From contig JBFMAU010000147.1 in assembly GCA_040755335.1 (NCBI GenBank), positions 1 through 15,890 of the forward strand: a stretch of 15,890 nt of DNA, read 5' to 3'. The translations under genes and the position numbers were made by a program. The DNA is from UBA7656 sp040755335. Lineage in GTDB: Bacteria > Acidobacteriota > Blastocatellia > UBA7656. The notes beneath the pieces were generated by a model. It saw nothing but the letters and a program-made list of their open reading frames with translations. It was not told the origin of the DNA and did no database searches. Of the stretch, positions 12,261 to 15,890 are shown piece after piece (within the stretch, counting starts at the first letter, position 1; each line of letters begins with the position of its first letter).

Positions 12261-14009
12261 TTGCATCGATTCTTATCAGTTTTTCTATGCTTCCTTCTTT
12301 CTTCGCTCGCAGGCGTCGCTGCGCCTCAAGCCCTCTTCGTCTTCCCTCCGCTCGATTGCGGATACGATCATTGGGGCGCTGAAGACGGATTCTACACCGA
12401 TCAGCTTAACGCCCGCCGCCTCGCTAGTGAAGGCTTTAATTTAGCCGCCGCCTCGCCGCGCGTCACTGACACAGGCGACATAGCGGTGATCGAAGACGAC
12501 GGCTCGATAGTGATGCCGCCTAACAAATTCGATCTGAAAAACAAATCGCTCCTCTTCACGCCTGAACAATCAGGTTACAGCGCGCATCTGTCCGATATAG
12601 CTTTCGACAAAAACTATGGAGAGCGGCTCGATGATTTCACGGGAGCGAGCGGCGCGCCGAATTTCAACAACGGCTCGCGCGAAGTTCGACTCGAAGGCGC
12701 GCAGTTCACCTTCTTCGGCGCGCAGTATGATCGCCTCTTTGTTTCAACCAATGGCTATATAACTTTCAGCGCGGGCAGTTTTCTCGCCCGCCCCTCGCCC
12801 GCTGCGCTCGCGACCGAACAGCCGCGCATCGCTCCCCTCTGGGCCGACCTCGACATCTCTTCCAAAGGATCGATCTACTACAACCGGCTCGCCGACCATC
12901 ACCTCATCACCTGGAACGGGGCCAGACAGGTGCGCTACAGCGGCGCGTCCACTTTTCAACTCGCTCTCCACGACGACGGGCGAATCGCTTTCGTCTATAA
13001 AAAAATCAAAGCGCACGCCTCGCTCGTAGGTCTCTCTCCGGGTGGTTCCGAGAGAGCCGCGTTGATAGATTTTTCCGCGCCGCCTGTCGAGCCTTTCGAT
13101 GGGCCGGTCTTCGAATCTTTCGCGAACGATAAACGACTCGACGAGCCTCGGCTGGCGCGGGCCTTCTACAGCGCGCACGCGGATGAGTTCGACACGCTTT
13201 ATGTCTGGACTGATTTCAAATTCGACAACGGCACAGGCTACGCGCACGCATTCAACGTGCGCAATGACATTTCAGGGATCGGCCTCAGGATTTACGATCA
13301 GGGCGCGATCTATGGAAGCGCGGCGCGACTCTCTTCTATTCTGACGATGGGAAACATAATCGATAGCTGGCCCGACGATCCGCACGCCCATGTAGTCGGA
13401 CTCAACTCGGCCATCAGCATAGTGTGTCACGAGCAGGGCCATCGCTGGCTCTCTTACGTAAAATTCGTCGAAGGCCGCGAGGTTCGAGACGATCTGCTCG
13501 GACGCAGCCGCGAACACTGGAGTTTTCTACTCGACACGCGAACGAACGCGGCGGGAAGTTTTTCATCGCTTATGGAAGGCAACGCATGGCGCAACAACGG
13601 AGTCGGCATTTTCACCACCATCGAAACGGCGGTCAATCATTTCAGCGACCTCGATCTTTACCTGATGGGATTGCTGCCGGCTGATGAAGTCGACGACCTC
13701 GCCTATCTCGATCTGGATGAAGACCTGCGGGAGTTGATTCGTTCGCGGTCGCCCGTTTCGGGATTTTCGATGAGCGCGCCGCAGAAAAAAATTTCCATAG
13801 AAAAAATCATCCGCCACGAAGGGCCGCGAACGCCTGACTTCACTTCCTCGCCTAAAAGCATTCGCGTCGCGTTCGTGCTGCTGGTCGAGCGAGGAAAGCA
13901 GCCCTCGCAATCAACGATTGAAAAACTCGACCGCTATCGCCGCGAGCAGGAAAGATATTTTTCCATCGCCACCCGTCGTCGCGCCTCGCTTGAGAGTACG
14001 CTCAGATAA
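12261..14009 (+). CDS. Secreted HExxH metallopeptidase-like protein with nidogen-like domain
   Basis: A 582-residue exported protein. Residues 1-21 form a signal peptide (MHRFLSVFLCFLLSSLAGVA). About 140-265 resembles a nidogen/NIDO-type extracellular domain: FFGAQYDRLFVSTNGYITFS, then PRIAPLWADLDISSKGSIYYN and LHDDGRIAFVYKKI. The following region contains HEQGH at 390-394, a zinc-peptidase HExxH motif, then His419-Trp-Ser-Phe, SLMEGNAW (436-443) and FSDLDLYLMGLLPADEV. This series recurs in uncharacterised secreted proteins of Acidobacteria and relatives (from memory). His419 and Glu439 are candidates for a third zinc ligand. Peptidase activity is inferred, not shown. The start is TTG 12261 because GGAGG at 12246-12250 is well placed and the signal peptide begins there; the nearby ATG is out of frame. 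It is divergent from the Clp-type ATPase and transcribed alone. Confidence 0.85.
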   Translation: MHRFLSVFLCFLLSSLAGVAAPQALFVFPPLDCGYDHWGAEDGFYTDQLNARRLASEGFNLAAASPRVTDTGDIAVIEDDGSIVMPPNKFDLKNKSLLFTPEQSGYSAHLSDIAFDKNYGERLDDFTGASGAPNFNNGSREVRLEGAQFTFFGAQYDRLFVSTNGYITFSAGSFLARPSPAALATEQPRIAPLWADLDISSKGSIYYNRLADHHLITWNGARQVRYSGASTFQLALHDDGRIAFVYKKIKAHASLVGLSPGGSERAALIDFSAPPVEPFDGPVFESFANDKRLDEPRLARAFYSAHADEFDTLYVWTDFKFDNGTGYAHAFNVRNDISGIGLRIYDQGAIYGSAARLSSILTMGNIIDSWPDDPHAHVVGLNSAISIVCHEQGHRWLSYVKFVEGREVRDDLLGRSREHWSFLLDTRTNAAGSFSSLMEGNAWRNNGVGIFTTIETAVNHFSDLDLYLMGLLPADEVDDLAYLDLDEDLRELIRSRSPVSGFSMSAPQKKISIEKIIRHEGPRTPDFTSSPKSIRVAFVLLVERGKQPSQSTIEKLDRYRREQERYFSIATRRRASLESTLR

Positions 14010-14068
14010 AAAATCACAGCGCAACGATCAGACGAGATTGCAATGCTTGATTGTTGCGCTGTGTTTTT
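14008..14068. terminator. Strong bidirectional rho-independent terminator
   Basis: A 16-base-pair stem pairs 14015-14030 with 14048-14063 (one G-U pair). TTTTT follows at 14064-14068 and AAAAAA precedes at 14008-14013, so an RNA from either direction ends in a stem plus U-run. It begins within the stop codon of the HExxH gene and lies just downstream of the convergent 3D-domain gene, serving both. Confidence 0.88.
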
Positions 14069-14079
14069 CAGAGAGGTGA

Positions 14080-14682
14080 CTACTGAAGCAATTCCGTTGC
14101 GGCAGGCTCAGTTGCGCGATTGCGCTTTTCGTTTTTGCTGCGGCCTACGACTTTGATCATAACCCGCTGACGACCGAACTGGATGGCTTCTCTGCGGGTG
14201 GGAAAGTAGATATCGACCTTGCGGCCTTTGATCAAGCCTCCCGTGTCGGCAACGGTGTATGTTCCCGTGTGACGTCCGGCTTTTATGTGAACGACGGTTC
14301 CGAGCGGCAGCACGCGCGGGTCTGCGGCTATGATTCCGGGACGGACATACTCGCCTGAAGCCGTGCGCCCTTTGAGACAATAGGCCGTTGCCTGAAATTC
14401 CAGAAAGTTTTCTTCTTCAGACTTTGTTTCAGGTTTCGCTGAATCCGGTTTGGCTGATTCGGTGACGGGCTTGGTCGGGGTTAAAGAATTATCTTCTACG
14501 GGCTTTTTATTTGCTGCCTCATCCGGCACTGGTTCCGCTGATGCGGCGGGCTTTGCCGTTTTTTCGTCTGATGCAAACGCCGAATAGATTTCTCCGCTCG
14601 AAGGATAACTGACGGCGAATATCGCCATGACAGAAAGACATGATGAAAGATATTTGGACTTTTTTTTCAGAACTGCTCCCAT
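14080..14682 (-). CDS. Secreted 3D-domain protein (double-psi beta-barrel)
   Basis: A 200-residue protein. A basic start and hydrophobic segment (about 11-28) form a signal peptide or anchor. Residues 38-92 are a low-complexity linker rich in Pro, Lys, Glu and Ala. The 3D domain follows at 96-180: QATAYCLKGRTASGEYV, then Asp121 in IAADPRVLPLG, Asp146 in VADTGG and Asp157 in KVDIYF, the three aspartates that name the domain found in MltA, YabE/Rpf-like and related wall lytic enzymes. The tail is basic. The protein probably acts on peptidoglycan in the periplasm or outside, the linker letting the domain reach the wall; the exact bond cut is unknown. ATG 14682 is supported by GGAGG six bases upstream. 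It converges on the HExxH gene. Confidence 0.9.
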   Translation of the reverse strand: MGAVLKKKSKYLSSCLSVMAIFAVSYPSSGEIYSAFASDEKTAKPAASAEPVPDEAANKKPVEDNSLTPTKPVTESAKPDSAKPETKSEEENFLEFQATAYCLKGRTASGEYVRPGIIAADPRVLPLGTVVHIKAGRHTGTYTVADTGGLIKGRKVDIYFPTRREAIQFGRQRVMIKVVGRSKNEKRNRATEPAATELLQ

Positions 14683-14935
14683 TCAAACCTCCATTTTCGG
14701 ATTGACGCCATGCGCTTGTCAGCAGCCTCTCTTTTCAAATCTCCGAACAAACGCGCTCAAGAAGAGGCTCAGTCTACCACGCCGTGTCCACACTATCCTC
14801 GCGCGAAAAGCCGCGCTCGTTCGCTCATCGCCGTCGAACAGACCCATTACTTGTGCTGAGAAAACGCCTTATGTCCACTTCTTGCGTTTTTCTTGCAAAA
14901 CGGTAATGGCTCTAAGTGTTGATTTACTCGCGTAA

Positions 14936-14951
14936 CGAATGGAAACATTCG
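14936..14951. repeat. Perfect hairpin CGAATG-GAAA-CATTCG
   Basis: Six perfect base pairs enclose a GAAA loop, a stable GNRA tetraloop in plus-strand RNA. It is followed by no T-run, so it is not a terminator. It could be an operator dyad or part of a small RNA. Confidence 0.4.
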
Positions 14952-14984
14952 GTCTGGAATCGCGAGTCTGGAGTCAGAAGCCTG

Positions 14985-15013
14985 TTGCAACTCCTGCGTT
15001 CTGACGGTAGCAT
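14985..15013 (+). promoter_or_regulatory. Candidate promoter of the alpha/beta hydrolase gene
   Basis: TTGCAA (14985-14990) and TAGCAT (15008-15013) each match the consensus in four of six bases and are 17 bases apart. Start near 15020 would give a leader of about 68 bases. The gene's ribosome-binding site is probably GAGGG in the ten bases before ATG 15088. Confidence 0.3.
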
Positions 15014-15087
15014 CTGGCGGCGAAGCTGTTTCGTTCGCATCCGAAAAAACGTGGGGATGTTACAAAATTTTAAGCGAGGGCGAAGCG

Positions 15088-15882
15088 ATGAAAACAGTGA
15101 TTAACGGCGCGGCTATCGATTATCGCGACGAGGGCGCAGGGCTTCCCGTCGTATTCATTCATGCTTTTCCGCTCAATCAGACGATGTGGGATGAGCAGGC
15201 GCGCGTATTGAAAAATCATTGCCGCGTCATCACGCTCGACCTTCGCGGATTCGGAAACTCTGATGCGACCGAAGGCCAATGTGCGATATCACAGATGGCC
15301 GCAGACATTCGTGAGCTTCTGAAAACGCTTTCGATTGACCGCGCTGTGCTTGTTGGGATATCGATGGGCGGATATGTCTCGATGGCTTTTTATCGCGACT
15401 CGCCGCAGATGGTGCGCGCAATGGTGCTTGCGAACACTCGCGCGACGGCGGACACCGAAGAAGCGCGAGAGCGGAGAATGAAATCAGCCGAAAGGGCCGA
15501 ACGCGACGGATCGGCTGCCATAGCCGACGACATGATCCCGATAGCTTTCGCTTCAGAAAAACCCGAAGCGCGTATGATTCAGAGAGTGCGCGCTATGATA
15601 GAAGCGAATTCGCCGTCATCTCTGGCGGCGGCTCAACGCGGGATGGCTGCTCGACCGTCTTCGGTTGATCTGCTTTCGCGCATCGATTTTCCGACGCTCA
15701 TAATCGCAGGGACAGATGATCGCCTCACGCCGATTGCTGAAATGGAAAGCCTCCGTGAGCTAATCCCAGCGTCGAGATTTGCGGTCATCCGTGGCGCGGG
15801 ACATTTTTCAAATCTGGAGCGAGCCGAAGAGTTCAATCAGGCGTTGATCGATTTCCTACTCAGCCTCAAGGATGAAAGTTGA
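15088..15882 (+). CDS. Alpha/beta-fold hydrolase
   Basis: A 264-residue cytoplasmic enzyme of normal family length. The catalytic triad is visible: nucleophile Ser92 in the elbow GISMGG, acid Asp211 in AGTDDRLTP and base His239 in GAGHFSNLE. The oxyanion-hole region HAFPLN (25-30) and LDLRGFGNSD (50-59) complete the pattern of the 3-oxoadipate enol-lactonase/haloperoxidase-like group. The substrate cannot be inferred; esterase, lactonase or peptidase activity are all possible in this fold. No signal peptide is present. Its stop codon overlaps the ATG of the next gene by one base, so it is probably the first gene of an operon continuing to the right. Confidence 0.93.
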   Translation: MKTVINGAAIDYRDEGAGLPVVFIHAFPLNQTMWDEQARVLKNHCRVITLDLRGFGNSDATEGQCAISQMAADIRELLKTLSIDRAVLVGISMGGYVSMAFYRDSPQMVRAMVLANTRATADTEEARERRMKSAERAERDGSAAIADDMIPIAFASEKPEARMIQRVRAMIEANSPSSLAAAQRGMAARPSSVDLLSRIDFPTLIIAGTDDRLTPIAEMESLRELIPASRFAVIRGAGHFSNLERAEEFNQALIDFLLSLKDES

Positions 15883-15890
15883 TGAGTGAG
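15882..15890 (+). CDS. Start of a following gene cut off by the right edge
   Basis: ATG 15882-15884 shares its A with the stop codon of the hydrolase gene (TGATG) and follows AAGGA at 15868-15872 by nine bases. Three codons (Met-Ser-Glu) are visible. One-base overlaps of this kind are typical of translationally coupled operon genes. Confidence 0.45.

Larger units (their letters stand above)
14683..15087. other. 405-base divergent intergenic region
   Basis: I see no credible gene here; the short open frames lack family patterns and good start signals. It must contain promoters for the leftward 3D-domain gene and the rightward hydrolase gene. Only one candidate pair was found (14985-15013, plus strand). 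A small GAAA-loop hairpin lies at 14936-14951. No RNA gene, repeat array or riboswitch was recognised. Confidence 0.5.

Overview
The window looks like a piece of chromosome from a free-living, diderm-type bacterium. The best guess is Acidobacteriota (Blastocatellia-like), from these recognised family types: a RedB-type thioredoxin-like protein beside a hybrid kinase, a remnant of a two-component-regulator propeller protein, a glutamate-carboxypeptidase-like M28 peptidase, an LPPPFPFK-type DedA protein, and a secreted HExxH protein carrying the 'HWSF...MEGN...LDLYLMG' pattern. This placement is inference from memory, not a search. I see no tRNA, rRNA, CRISPR array, insertion sequence or phage gene. 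Base composition is fairly even and moderately GC-rich.

Left part (1-5781, + strand): a LysR-type regulator sits opposite a divergent gene whose start codon is just inside the left edge, with perfect dyads between and across the regulator start. After a gap comes a short ORF that matches only the N-terminus of a propeller sensor (decayed copy). Then follows a tight three-gene unit: a membrane-anchored RedB-like protein with a CPC motif, a ~1010-residue hybrid histidine kinase (membrane sensor, PAS, HisKA, HATPase, two REC, HPt), and a REC-only response regulator. This is a complete phosphorelay with a probable extracytoplasmic thiol partner.

Middle part (5782-11974, - strand): five genes run leftwards with gaps of 41-137 bases: a single-module Clp/AAA-2 ATPase with an IGF loop, a SpoIID/LytB-domain protein, a DedA/VTT membrane protein, a small secreted protein of unknown role, and an M28 metallopeptidase. 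Hairpins that look like terminators follow the ATPase and the peptidase, so this is probably several transcription units.

Right part (11975-15890): divergent promoters separate the ATPase from a secreted HExxH/nidogen-like protein (TTG start, + strand). That gene converges on a secreted 3D-domain protein (- strand), with a strong bidirectional terminator between them. A 405-base spacer follows, then an alpha/beta hydrolase overlapping the start of another gene at the right edge. The envelope theme (SpoIID, 3D domain, DedA, secreted peptidases) suggests cell-wall and extracellular protein turnover, but only the RedB-kinase-regulator trio is clearly a functional unit.
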